Shown here: positions 36,100 to 42,420 of the stretch, in pieces | Layout: every line of letters starts with the position of its first letter | Position numbering within the stretch: position 1 is the first letter of the stretch | NCBI RefSeq assembly: GCF_014180685.1 | Contig: NZ_JACEHF010000018.1 | Coordinates: forward strand, 1 to 42,960 | DNA from: Nocardioides pelophilus | Lineage (GTDB): Bacteria > Actinomycetota > Actinomycetes > Propionibacteriales > Nocardioidaceae | DNA: 42,960 bases | Direction of reading: 5' to 3' | The notes under the pieces: generated by a model | What the model was told of the DNA's origin: nothing | Database searches by the model: none | The model's input: the letters and a program-made list of their open reading frames with translations, nothing else | Translations under genes and position numbers: made by a program

Positions 36100-37491
36100 C
36101 TAGCAGCTGGAGACATCGCCCGGGTCGCCGACGCACGTCGAGAGCCCGGGGCTGCCGCTCGACACCCGCATCCGATCGCCGGCGAACCCGTCCACGGTGT
36201 TCAGGTCGTTGACGCCGGCACCACCGTCGAGCGCCACCTCCGTGGCGCCGAGTCCGCCGTACATGTGGTCGTCGTACCGGCTGCCGATGATCTGCTGGAA
36301 GTGAGTGATCTGGTCGGCCTCTCCCGATCCCCTGGTGACGGTACCCGCGTCGAGGTCCAGCCAGATGCCGCTGTCGGCCGCCAGGTAGCGAGCGGTGTCG
36401 ATGCCGGTGCCCCCGTCCGCGACGTCGCTCCCCTGCCCGAGCATCACCCAGTCGTTGCCCTCGCCTGCGTCGATCGTGTCGTCGCCACCGCGCCCGTCGA
36501 GGAAGTCCGTGCCTCCCCCACCCCAGATCCGGTTGGGTCCGGCGTCGCCGTAGAACTGGTCCTCGAAGATGGTGCCGACGATGTCCTCGACGCCGGTGAC
36601 CTTGCCGAGGATCCCGGCCCGTCCGCTGGTCAGGTTGACGATGATGCTGCGCCCCAAGGACGAGTAGTCGAGGGTGTCGATGCCAGCGTCGCCGCGGATG
36701 ACGTCGGCTTCGGTGGGGCCTCCCGGGAAGATGACGTCGTCGCCGGCCAGCGCGTTGATGATGTTCGGCACGTCGACGGTCCCGCGCAGCACGTCGTCCG
36801 CCGGGGTGCCGACGATGTTCTCGAAGCCCGCGACGTCGTCGGACCCCGCGTCGCCGCCCGTCGTGCCGGCCGCGAGATCGACCACGACGCCTGCGGTGAG
36901 GAACCGGTAGCTCAGCGTGTCCTTGTCCAGGCCACCGTCGGCGGTATCGTCGCCGCGACCCGGGCGGATGGCGTCCGGGCCGCTGCCGCCGAGCAGGTCG
37001 TCGGCACCGTCGCGTCCGACCAGGAAGTCGCGCCCGCCCAGGCCCTCGAACCGGTTGTCGCCTGCTGTGCCGACCAGCCGGTCGTCGCGCTCGGTGCCGA
37101 CCGCGTTCTCGATCGAGACGACCAGATCGGTCACCGCGCCGGTCACCGACCGCGCCGACAGCCGGACCTCGACCGAACCGCTGTCCAGGTCGTCGTAGCG
37201 GACCGTGTCGCTGCCCACCTCACCCCACGCCTCGTTGCTCCCCGGACCCGGGTAGAGGACGTCGTCTCCGTCGCCACCGCGCAGGACGTCGTTGCCGGCA
37301 AGTCCTTGCAGGACGTCGTCGCCGCCCAGACCGCACAACACGTCGGGACCCGGGGTGCCGACCAGGTCGTCGGCACCCGGGCTGCCCACGATCGTGCACA
37401 CCGGCGGGGCCGCCGCCGACCCCTCTGTCGTCAGCAACGTCGCCGGGACTGCCAGGAGGCCGGCCGCACACACCACTCGCACGAGGAACAT
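36100..37491 (-). CDS. Secreted RTX-type calcium-binding repeat protein, 463 aa
   Basis: A Sec signal peptide (FLVRVVCAAGLLAVPATLLTTEGSAAA) precedes an almost entire protein of hemolysin-type G-G-x-G-x-D nonapeptides, such as GLGGDDVLQGLAGNDVLRGG and GRGGDDTIDAGEGNDWVMLG, arranged in blocks separated by VENIVGT-type spacers. The repeats fold into calcium-filled beta-rolls. No catalytic domain is visible. Two cysteines near the N-terminus and two at the C-terminus (STCVGDPGDVSSC) could form disulfides. The ATG is 6 bases behind TAGCGT, suggesting a leaderless message. Probably an extracellular or cell-surface structural or adhesive protein. Confidence 0.9.
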   Translation of the reverse strand: MFLVRVVCAAGLLAVPATLLTTEGSAAAPPVCTIVGSPGADDLVGTPGPDVLCGLGGDDVLQGLAGNDVLRGGDGDDVLYPGPGSNEAWGEVGSDTVRYDDLDSGSVEVRLSARSVTGAVTDLVVSIENAVGTERDDRLVGTAGDNRFEGLGGRDFLVGRDGADDLLGGSGPDAIRPGRGDDTADGGLDKDTLSYRFLTAGVVVDLAAGTTGGDAGSDDVAGFENIVGTPADDVLRGTVDVPNIINALAGDDVIFPGGPTEADVIRGDAGIDTLDYSSLGRSIIVNLTSGRAGILGKVTGVEDIVGTIFEDQFYGDAGPNRIWGGGGTDFLDGRGGDDTIDAGEGNDWVMLGQGSDVADGGTGIDTARYLAADSGIWLDLDAGTVTRGSGEADQITHFQQIIGSRYDDHMYGGLGATEVALDGGAGVNDLNTVDGFAGDRMRVSSGSPGLSTCVGDPGDVSSC

Positions 37492-37497
37492 GCGTCG

Positions 37498-37503
37498 ACG
37501 CTA
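37498..37503 (-). promoter_or_regulatory. Predicted -10 box, leaderless promoter of the 463-aa RTX gene
   Basis: The minus strand reads TAGCGT, CGACGC, then ATG 37491. Confidence 0.5.
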
Positions 37504-37573
37504 GGACTGCGTGGGGCCCCGGGGGCAGAGGCCTTCGTCCCTCGCCCGGGCCCCAGATGACCCGTTCTCGCAC

Positions 37574-37579
37574 TACCGT
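37574..37579 (+). promoter_or_regulatory. Predicted -10 box, leaderless promoter of the GNAT gene
   Basis: TACCGT, CACGAT, then GTG 37586; no Shine-Dalgarno is visible. Confidence 0.5.
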
Positions 37580-37585
37580 CACGAT

Positions 37586-38083
37586 GTGGTGGAAACAGTT
37601 CCTGCGCAGGACGCAGACGGGCTGGCTTCGGCCGGCCGGCTCCTGCACGACTTCAACGCGGAGTACGACGAGCCGTCCCCGGCGCCCGAGGTGATGGCCG
37701 GGCTGCTGCGGTCGCGGGTCGCCGACGGCAACGCGACCGTGCTGCTGGCACGCGACGGGTCGGGGACGGCGGTCGGCGTCGCCGTCGTACGTCTCCAGCC
37801 GTCGCTGTGGAGCGATGCTCTCGAGGCCTACCTGGCCGAGCTGTACGTCGCACCCACCCGCCGCGGCCAGGGCTTCGGCCGCGAGCTGCTGACCGCGGTG
37901 CTCACGACGTCCCGCGATGCCGGCGCCGACTACGCGTTCCTCATCACCAGCGAGGACGACCACCTCGCCCAGCGTGCCTACGAGGCCGCCGGATTCCGGC
38001 GGACCGAGGGCGAGGGCGGCCCGATCATGTGGGCCTACGAACAGGATCTGAACCCCGAGGACGGCGTCAGCCCCGAGCTCTGA
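37586..38083 (+). CDS. GNAT-family N-acetyltransferase
   Basis: The 165-residue protein has the acetyl-CoA fold: strand 4 LAELYVAPTRRGQGFGRELLTAVL (motif A, with the pyrophosphate loop R-R-G-Q-G-F-G) and strand/helix 5 ADYAFLITSEDDHLAQRAYEAAGFRRTEG. It transfers an acetyl group to an unknown amine. I chose GTG 37586 because it is 6 bases behind TACCGT; a longer frame would start inside the divergent promoter region. A hairpin overlaps its stop codon. Confidence 0.88.
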   Translation: MVETVPAQDADGLASAGRLLHDFNAEYDEPSPAPEVMAGLLRSRVADGNATVLLARDGSGTAVGVAVVRLQPSLWSDALEAYLAELYVAPTRRGQGFGRELLTAVLTTSRDAGADYAFLITSEDDHLAQRAYEAAGFRRTEGEGGPIMWAYEQDLNPEDGVSPEL

Positions 38084-38103
38084 CCGCAGAGACTCGGGGC
38101 TGA
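38067..38103. terminator. Bidirectional terminator hairpin overlapping the GNAT stop codon
   Basis: TCAGCCCCGAG pairs with CTCGGGGCTGA over 11 bases, extended inward by CTCT/AGAG with one bulged A; the loop is GACCGC. The left arm includes the last GNAT codons and the stop (38081-38083). On the minus strand it begins 2 bases past the 3' end of tRNA-Leu, so it can serve both. Confidence 0.7.
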
Positions 38104-38105
38104 TC

Positions 38106-38194
38106 TGGTGTCCGAGGGGGGACTTGAACCCCCACGCCCTAATACGGGCACTAGCACCTCAAGCTAGCGCGTCTGCCAATTCCGCCACCCGGAC
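38106..38194 (-). tRNA. tRNA-Leu (anticodon GAG)
   Basis: The acceptor stem GTCCGGG pairs with CTCGGAC, followed by discriminator A and an encoded CCA (38108-38106). The anticodon stem CTAGC/GCTAG encloses the loop TTGAGGT, so the anticodon is GAG (38160-38158), reading CUU and CUC. A long variable arm (GCCCGTATTAGGGC) and TTCAAGT T-loop confirm a class II leucine tRNA. Confidence 0.97.
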
Positions 38195-38326
38195 GAGTGC
38201 GGGCCGAGATTAGCAAATGTCGCCCCGTGATCCCGCATCGGGACCCCCTTCCGGGAAGGGCAACTTGAACCAGGCGGATGGGCCTGCAACGGTGGAGAAG
38301 CCCTGCACTCAACTCAGAAAGCAGTC

Positions 38327-38605
38327 ATGCTCACCCTGACCGAGAACGCATGCAGCATCGTCAAGCGCTACACCGACCACCCGGACACCCCGGATCAAGC
38401 CGGGCTCCGCATCATGAGTACGCCGGAGGCGCAGCTCGCGGTGACCACCGCTGACGAGCCCGCGGCCGGCGACCAGCTCGTCGAGCAGGACGGGGCGAAG
38501 GTCTATCTCGACGCCGGCGCGGCCGAGCAGCTCGACGGCAAGGTGCTCGATGCCGGGATCGACGAAGCCGGCAACGTGCAGTTCGGCCTCCTCGCCGAAG
38601 ACTGA
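38327..38605 (+). CDS. HesB/IscA-like protein lacking the cluster cysteines
   Basis: The 92-residue protein follows the A-type Fe-S carrier fold: MLTLTENACSIVKRY, GLRIMSTPEAQLAVTTADEPAAGDQLVEQDGAKVYLDAGAAEQLDGKVLDAG. True IscA/HesB proteins keep one Cys after the second strand and a C-G-C near the end. Here the tail reads VQFGLLAED, and the only Cys is residue 9. It therefore cannot hold a cluster in the usual way. There are inverted repeats TCCCG-CAT-CGGGA and CCCTTCC-G-GGAAGGG at 38231-38260 upstream, and the strong hairpin at 38621 downstream. Confidence 0.82.
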   Translation: MLTLTENACSIVKRYTDHPDTPDQAGLRIMSTPEAQLAVTTADEPAAGDQLVEQDGAKVYLDAGAAEQLDGKVLDAGIDEAGNVQFGLLAED

Positions 38606-38620
38606 AAACCGGGACCCTGT

Positions 38621-38636
38621 CGGGACCTTGGTCCCG
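38621..38636. terminator. Hairpin downstream of the HesB-like gene
   Basis: CGGGACC pairs with GGTCCCG around TT, 16 bases after the stop codon. In RNA a 6-base stem with CTTG loop is likely. No T run follows. Confidence 0.55.
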
Positions 38637-38669
38637 CTAGCCCGACCCAGCCAGCGGCGTTGAAAAGGC

Positions 38670-38930
38670 ATGACCGCAGCAGCCGACCGCATCCCGCAGG
38701 CCACCCTGCGGGAGGAGTGGTCGGCATCGCGGTTGAGCCATTGGGCACGGACCGTCGAACCCTCCAGTGAGGCTGTCCGCACCCCGGTGGACTCGCCTGC
38801 CGCCCCCTCCCGCGGGCGGTATCCGCGGCTGGCCGATGCTCTGCTTCGGCTGGCCGCGGACCCACGGGCGTCCGTCCACGAACGGGCACTCGCGGCCGAC
38901 CGCGCGGCAGCGGCGCTTCGCCGCGCCTGA
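38670..38930 (+). CDS. Hypothetical protein, 86 aa
   Basis: No family is recognised. The frame begins with ATG behind GAAAAGG (about 6 bases) and ends just before the hairpin at 38941. The product is rich in Ala and Arg (LADALLRLAADPRASVHERALAADRAAAALRRA), with two predicted helices and no membrane segment. It lies between the HesB-like gene and the convergent M23 gene; other frames over this stretch look no better. Because GC-rich DNA easily makes such frames, it may be non-coding. Confidence 0.42.
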   Translation: MTAAADRIPQATLREEWSASRLSHWARTVEPSSEAVRTPVDSPAAPSRGRYPRLADALLRLAADPRASVHERALAADRAAAALRRA

Positions 38931-38940
38931 ACGAACCTCG

Positions 38941-38956
38941 GCCGGCTTCGGCCGGC
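38941..38956. terminator. UUCG-tetraloop hairpin upstream of convergent gene ends
   Basis: GCCGGC pairs with GCCGGC across a TTCG loop, an exceptionally stable c(UUCG)g closure. It lies between the end of the 86-aa frame and the stop of the M23 gene and can serve either strand. Confidence 0.6.
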
Positions 38957-38963
38957 GGTGCGA

Positions 38964-39566
38964 TCAGACGGTCAGGCCCCAGCCGGCCAGCGCGACCGCC
39001 GGGTCGACCGGCTCGCCGTCGACGCGCACCTCCAGGTGCAGGTGCGGACCGGTCGAGTTGCCGGTCGACCCGACCGCGCCGATCACGTCCCCGGCCGACA
39101 CGGTGTCGCCGACCGCGACGCTCTGGCTCGACTGGTGGCAGTACCAGAGCTCGGTGCCGTCCTCGAGCGTGATGACGGTCTTGTTGCCGTACGACCCGTC
39201 GTAGCCGACCTCGGTCACCACGCCGGCGTCGATGGCGAGCAGCGGTGTGCCCGAGGGCGCCGCGAAGTCCAGGCCGGTGTGGTCGCTCGACCACAGGCTG
39301 CCCGCGTTGCCGAAGGTGGCGGTCAGGCGGTAGCCCTCGACCGGCAGCACCTTCGCGGACCGCTTCGGGCGGACGGTCAGGCCCTCGACGATCTTCATCT
39401 TGCGTCCGGACTTGGACTTGACCTTGGCGGTGACCAGCCAGGCGGGCGTGGTGTCCGGCTCCGCGGCGGCCGGCGGCACTCCGAGAACCGAGCACGCGAG
39501 CGCGCCGATCAGCACGGGCGCGGTGGCCGCCCGACGGATCCGACGGGCTGGGGTGGGCTTGTTCAC
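38964..39566 (-). CDS. Secreted M23 (LytM-type) peptidoglycan endopeptidase
   Basis: The 200-residue protein has a Sec signal peptide (RRIRRAATAPVLIGALACSVLGVPPAAA, cut near residue 34) and an M23 domain: HTGLDFAAP (zinc His and Asp), WYCHQSS and the final HLHLEV pair. These enzymes cut cross-links in peptidoglycan; the domain is close to the C-terminus, with a short linker (KVKSKSGRKMKIVEGLTV) and no LysM. The GTG at 39566 has AAGGAAG 4 bases before it. The leader contains two alternative hairpins next to this Shine-Dalgarno, which suggests post-transcriptional control. Confidence 0.9.
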   Translation of the reverse strand: MNKPTPARRIRRAATAPVLIGALACSVLGVPPAAAEPDTTPAWLVTAKVKSKSGRKMKIVEGLTVRPKRSAKVLPVEGYRLTATFGNAGSLWSSDHTGLDFAAPSGTPLLAIDAGVVTEVGYDGSYGNKTVITLEDGTELWYCHQSSQSVAVGDTVSAGDVIGAVGSTGNSTGPHLHLEVRVDGEPVDPAVALAGWGLTV

Positions 39567-39570
39567 GACG

Positions 39571-39670
39571 CTTCCTTTTGCTTGCGGAGCGCTTGCTTTT
39601 GCAAGCACGGCCCCCCAAGTGAGACAAGATCGCGCCGTCGGGCACAAGTCGAGCGTCACCGCCACGTGGC
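39571..39670 (-). promoter_or_regulatory. Switch-like leader of the M23 peptidase gene
   Basis: In RNA, GCTTGC (39606-39601) can pair with GCAAGC at 39596-39591 (loop AAAA) or with an identical GCAAGC at 39585-39580, the latter right beside the AAGGAAG Shine-Dalgarno. A perfect GCCACGTGGC palindrome lies at 39661-39670 and a CCCGT/ACGGG stem just upstream. I could not match it to a known riboswitch. Confidence 0.45.
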
Positions 39671-39794
39671 CCCCGTCACTAGAACGGGTTGCCGTTACCG
39701 CTCAGCCAGCCCCATTTCAGCGACCGAGATCACAGCAGCGACGACGGGCCGGAACAGGGCCGGACAAGGGGTCGGAGGAGGGCTGGAGGACGGG

Positions 39795-40649
39795 TCAGAA
39801 GAGCTGGGGAACGAACGTCTGCTCGTGCATCGGGGGGCGGATGTAGTTCTCCTCGCGCATGGTGGGCAGCACCACCTCGGCGGGCGCGGCATCCTCGTAC
39901 TCGAACTGGCTCAGCAGGTGGCTGATGCAGTTGAGCCGGGCCGTCTTCTTGTCGTCCGACGGTACGACGTACCACGGCGCGTGCTTGGTATCGGTGTACT
40001 GGAAGGTGGTGTCCTTCGCCATCGAGTAGCGCACGTAGAGCTCGTGCTCGGCCAGGTCCATCGCCGAGAGCTTCCACCGCTTGAGCGGCTCGGCGTTGCG
40101 CGCCTCGAACCGCTTGCGCTGCTCCTCGTAGGACACCGAGAACCAGTACTTGATCAAGATGATCCCGGAGCGGACCAGCATCCGCTCGAACTCCGGCACG
40201 GAGCGGAGGAACTCCTGGTGCTCCTCCGGGGTGCAGAGGTCCATGACCCACTCCACGTTGGAGCGGTTGTACCAGGACCGGTCGAACAGGCACATCTCCC
40301 CCGCGGCCGGCAGGTGCGCGACGTAGCGCTGGAAGTACCACTGGGTGCGCTCGCGCTCGGTCGGCTTCGGCAGCGCGACGGTGCGCACCGTGCGGGAGCT
40401 GGTGCGCTCGCTGATCGTCTTGATCACGCCGCCCTTGCCGGCCGACCCGCGGCCCTCGAAGATCACCAGGACCTTCAGGCCCTGCCGCTGGATCCAGTAC
40501 TGCAGCTGCACCAGCTGCTGCTGCAGGTGCTCGATCTCCCGCTCGTACACGTCCTGCCGGAGCCGGCCACGTTTCGTGTAGTCGTCGGGGTTGCCGCGGT
40601 GCGGAACGAACCCGACGTCGTCCGCCCCTTCGGGAAGGTGCGGTTTCAC
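39795..40649 (-). CDS. ppk2: Polyphosphate kinase 2 (PPK2)
   Basis: The 284-residue enzyme uses polyphosphate to phosphorylate nucleotides. It has the Walker A-like EGRGSAGKGG, the lid motif FDRSWYNRS and the conserved YWFSVSYEEQRKRFEARN. Length and single-domain layout fit a class I PPK2 (NDP to NTP); class III (AMP) cannot be ruled out. GTG 40649 overlaps the stop of the HNH gene (GTGA). Its 3' end is followed by the long leader of the M23 gene. Confidence 0.93.
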   Translation of the reverse strand: MKPHLPEGADDVGFVPHRGNPDDYTKRGRLRQDVYEREIEHLQQQLVQLQYWIQRQGLKVLVIFEGRGSAGKGGVIKTISERTSSRTVRTVALPKPTERERTQWYFQRYVAHLPAAGEMCLFDRSWYNRSNVEWVMDLCTPEEHQEFLRSVPEFERMLVRSGIILIKYWFSVSYEEQRKRFEARNAEPLKRWKLSAMDLAEHELYVRYSMAKDTTFQYTDTKHAPWYVVPSDDKKTARLNCISHLLSQFEYEDAAPAEVVLPTMREENYIRPPMHEQTFVPQLF

Positions 40650-41110
40650 TGCCGGACCCGTCCCCACGCCGTGACCTCGATCCGGCTCGGCACCCACGGC
40701 TCGAACCGCAGCCGCATCCCGGCCTCGCGCGGGGTGCGGTTGCCCTTGCGGCTGTTGCACCGGCCGCAGGCGGCGACGGTGTTGAGCCAGGTCCAGGTGC
40801 CGCCGCGTGATCGGGGCACCAGGTGGTCGACGGTGTTCGCGTGCGCTCCGCAGTAGGCGCAGCGGTGCTGGTCGCGACGCAGCACGGCGTCGCGGCCGTA
40901 GGCCGCGGGCCGGTACATCCAGGAGGCGACGACGTAACGGACCAGCCGGAGCACCTTCGGCCACGGGTGCGGACCGATCCGCTTGTCCTCCTCGGCCTCG
41001 TGCACGACGGCCACGCCGCGGAAGAGCATCCGCACCGCGTGGGGGAACGAGACGACGTCGTGGGGCTCGTAGGAGGCGTTGAGCAGTACGACGGGCGTGT
41101 GGCTCGCCAT
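40646..41110 (-). CDS. HNH endonuclease family protein
   Basis: The 154-residue protein contains an HNH fold: CAYCGAHANTVDHLVPRSRGG, then LNTVAACGRCNSRKGNRTP. The Cys pairs (CxxC twice) make the treble-clef zinc site, and D-H plus N-S-R-K-G-N hold the catalytic metal. The N-terminus MASHTPVVLLNASYEPHDVVSF is widely conserved in actinobacterial HNH proteins of unknown target. A perfect AAGGAGG lies 8 bases before ATG 41110. It overlaps the ppk2 gene by four bases. Confidence 0.9.
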   Translation of the reverse strand: MASHTPVVLLNASYEPHDVVSFPHAVRMLFRGVAVVHEAEEDKRIGPHPWPKVLRLVRYVVASWMYRPAAYGRDAVLRRDQHRCAYCGAHANTVDHLVPRSRGGTWTWLNTVAACGRCNSRKGNRTPREAGMRLRFEPWVPSRIEVTAWGRVRQ

Positions 41111-41118
41111 GGCTATCG

Positions 41119-41125
41119 CCTCCTT
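41119..41125 (-). promoter_or_regulatory. Strong Shine-Dalgarno of the HNH gene
   Basis: AAGGAGG on the minus strand, 8 bases before ATG 41110, selects this start over upstream frames. Confidence 0.6.
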
Positions 41126-41189
41126 CCGTATCGGAACCCTAAGCATGACCCGGGGCGGCACCAACAGAGTTTCGGCGAAGTTGCTGCAA

Positions 41190-41195
41190 TATTCT
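41190..41195 (+). promoter_or_regulatory. Predicted -10 box, leaderless promoter of the LysR-effector-like gene
   Basis: TATTCT, then TCGGGA, then GTG 41202. This is close to the best TANNNT match in the window. Confidence 0.55.
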
Positions 41196-41201
41196 TCGGG
41201 A

Positions 41202-41795
41202 GTGAATCGCCTCCGCGTCGCCTTCGTGCCCGGTGTGACCCCCGACAAGTGGGCCCGGGTGTGGCGCGAACGGCACCCGCGGATCCGGCTCGAGCTGATC
41301 CCCGTCGAGGAGGAACAGCAGCGCGCCGCGCTCGACGACGGTACGGCGGACCTGGTCCTCGCCCGGCTCCCCGTCGATCGCGAACGGCCGACGCCGCTGC
41401 ACTGCGTGGTGCTCTACGAGGAGCAGCCCGTCGTCGTCGCCGCGCTCGATCACTTCGTGGCTGCTGCCGACGAGGTGAGCACGTCCGACCTCGCCGACGA
41501 GCAGCTGGTGCTGCCCGAGCGGTCGGGGTGGCGTCCCACGGCGGACCAGCTGGAGTTCCCGGACATGTCGGCCCGGGACGCGGTCGAGGTGGCGGCGGCC
41601 GGCACCGGCGTCGTCGTGCTTCCGATGGCGGTGGCGCGCCTGCACCACCGCAAGGACGTCGTGCACCGCCCGGTCGTCGACCTGCCACCGACCCGGATCG
41701 CACTGGTGTGGCGGATCGAGGACGACGGTCCCGTCCACCAGGACTTCGTGGGGGTCACCCGCGGCCGCCGCGCCAGCAGCGGCCGCGGTAACTGA
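41202..41795 (+). CDS. LysR-type substrate-binding domain protein without HTH
   Basis: The 197-residue protein begins VNRLRVAFVPGVTPDKWARVWRERHP, the first strand and helix of the LysR co-inducer-binding domain, and contains DDGTADLVLARLPVD and VAAAGTGVVVLPMAVARL of the second subdomain. There is no DNA-binding helix-turn-helix before it, and the -10 box directly before the GTG makes an upstream HTH exon impossible. It might bind a small ligand on its own or act with another regulator. No signal peptide, so not a periplasmic binding protein. Confidence 0.85.
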   Translation: MNRLRVAFVPGVTPDKWARVWRERHPRIRLELIPVEEEQQRAALDDGTADLVLARLPVDRERPTPLHCVVLYEEQPVVVAALDHFVAAADEVSTSDLADEQLVLPERSGWRPTADQLEFPDMSARDAVEVAAAGTGVVVLPMAVARLHHRKDVVHRPVVDLPPTRIALVWRIEDDGPVHQDFVGVTRGRRASSGRGN

Positions 41796-41805
41796 CCCGG
41801 GCACC

Positions 41806-42318
41806 TCAGACTGCGATGAAGTTGTCGCAGCCGTAGAACTCGTCGCCGGGGTCGGTGCTGTCGTAGTAGACGGTGTCGTAGCCCGGCCCGCACTTGATGA
41901 GGTCCGCGTTGCCGTCGGCGTAGACGTAGAAGTAGTCGTCGCCGTAGCCACCCCGCACCGCGTCCGGCCCGAAGCCCGGCACCAGGGTGTCGCTGGCGTC
42001 GCCGCCGAACAGCCGGTCGGGACCGCCGCCGCCGGCCAGGTAGTCACCGAGGCCGCCGCCGTAGAGCCGGTCCCGGCCGTCGGCACCCTCGAGGTAGTCG
42101 TAGCCCGGCCCGCCGTAGAGGTAGTCGGCACCGGCGTAGCCGTAGAGCGAGTCGTTCCCCTCGAAGCCCTCGATCGTGTCGGCGTACGGCGTGCCGTACA
42201 GGATGTCGTCGAGGTGGCTGCCGCCGATGTTGGCAGCCGAGGCGGGGCCGGCCGTGAACGCGATGGCGCCGGTGGCGACCGCAGCCGCGCCGAGGGTCAG
42301 GATTCGGATGGAACGCAT
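41806..42318 (-). CDS. Small secreted RTX-repeat protein, tyrosine-rich, 170 aa
   Basis: A Sec signal peptide (MRSIRILTLGAAAVATGAIAFTAGPASA) is followed by calcium-binding nonapeptides with many tyrosines in the x positions (LYGYAGADYLYGGPGYDYLEG, LYGGGLGDYLAGG). The C-terminus (FYGCDNFIAV) has one of two cysteines. AAGGAGA before ATG 42318 (spacing 7) supports the start. It lies downstream of the sigma-factor gene on the same strand, with 102 bases between, and may be in its regulon. Confidence 0.88.
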   Translation of the reverse strand: MRSIRILTLGAAAVATGAIAFTAGPASAANIGGSHLDDILYGTPYADTIEGFEGNDSLYGYAGADYLYGGPGYDYLEGADGRDRLYGGGLGDYLAGGGGPDRLFGGDASDTLVPGFGPDAVRGGYGDDYFYVYADGNADLIKCGPGYDTVYYDSTDPGDEFYGCDNFIAV

Positions 42319-42420
42319 GGCAATTCTCCTTGGGATCGGGGCCTGCCGCTGCAGCCGGCCTCATCCACTGGATGCGCCCACTCCCCCGGCCAGTTCCCGG
42401 TTCGGGGAGAATTCTTTTCG

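Noticed and set aside
38637..38879. Minus-strand 80-codon frame opposite the 86-aa hypothetical
   Set aside because: No ribosome site, no motif, and the plus-strand frame has a better start context; neither is certain.
39571..39794. c-di-AMP (ydaO) or SAM-I riboswitch in the M23 leader
   Set aside because: GGCTGG and GGCAACC fragments recall SAM-I and the gene type recalls ydaO, but the conserved GGGGACCC/GGGTGAATC of ydaO and the GGTGCCAA plus K-turn of SAM-I are absent.
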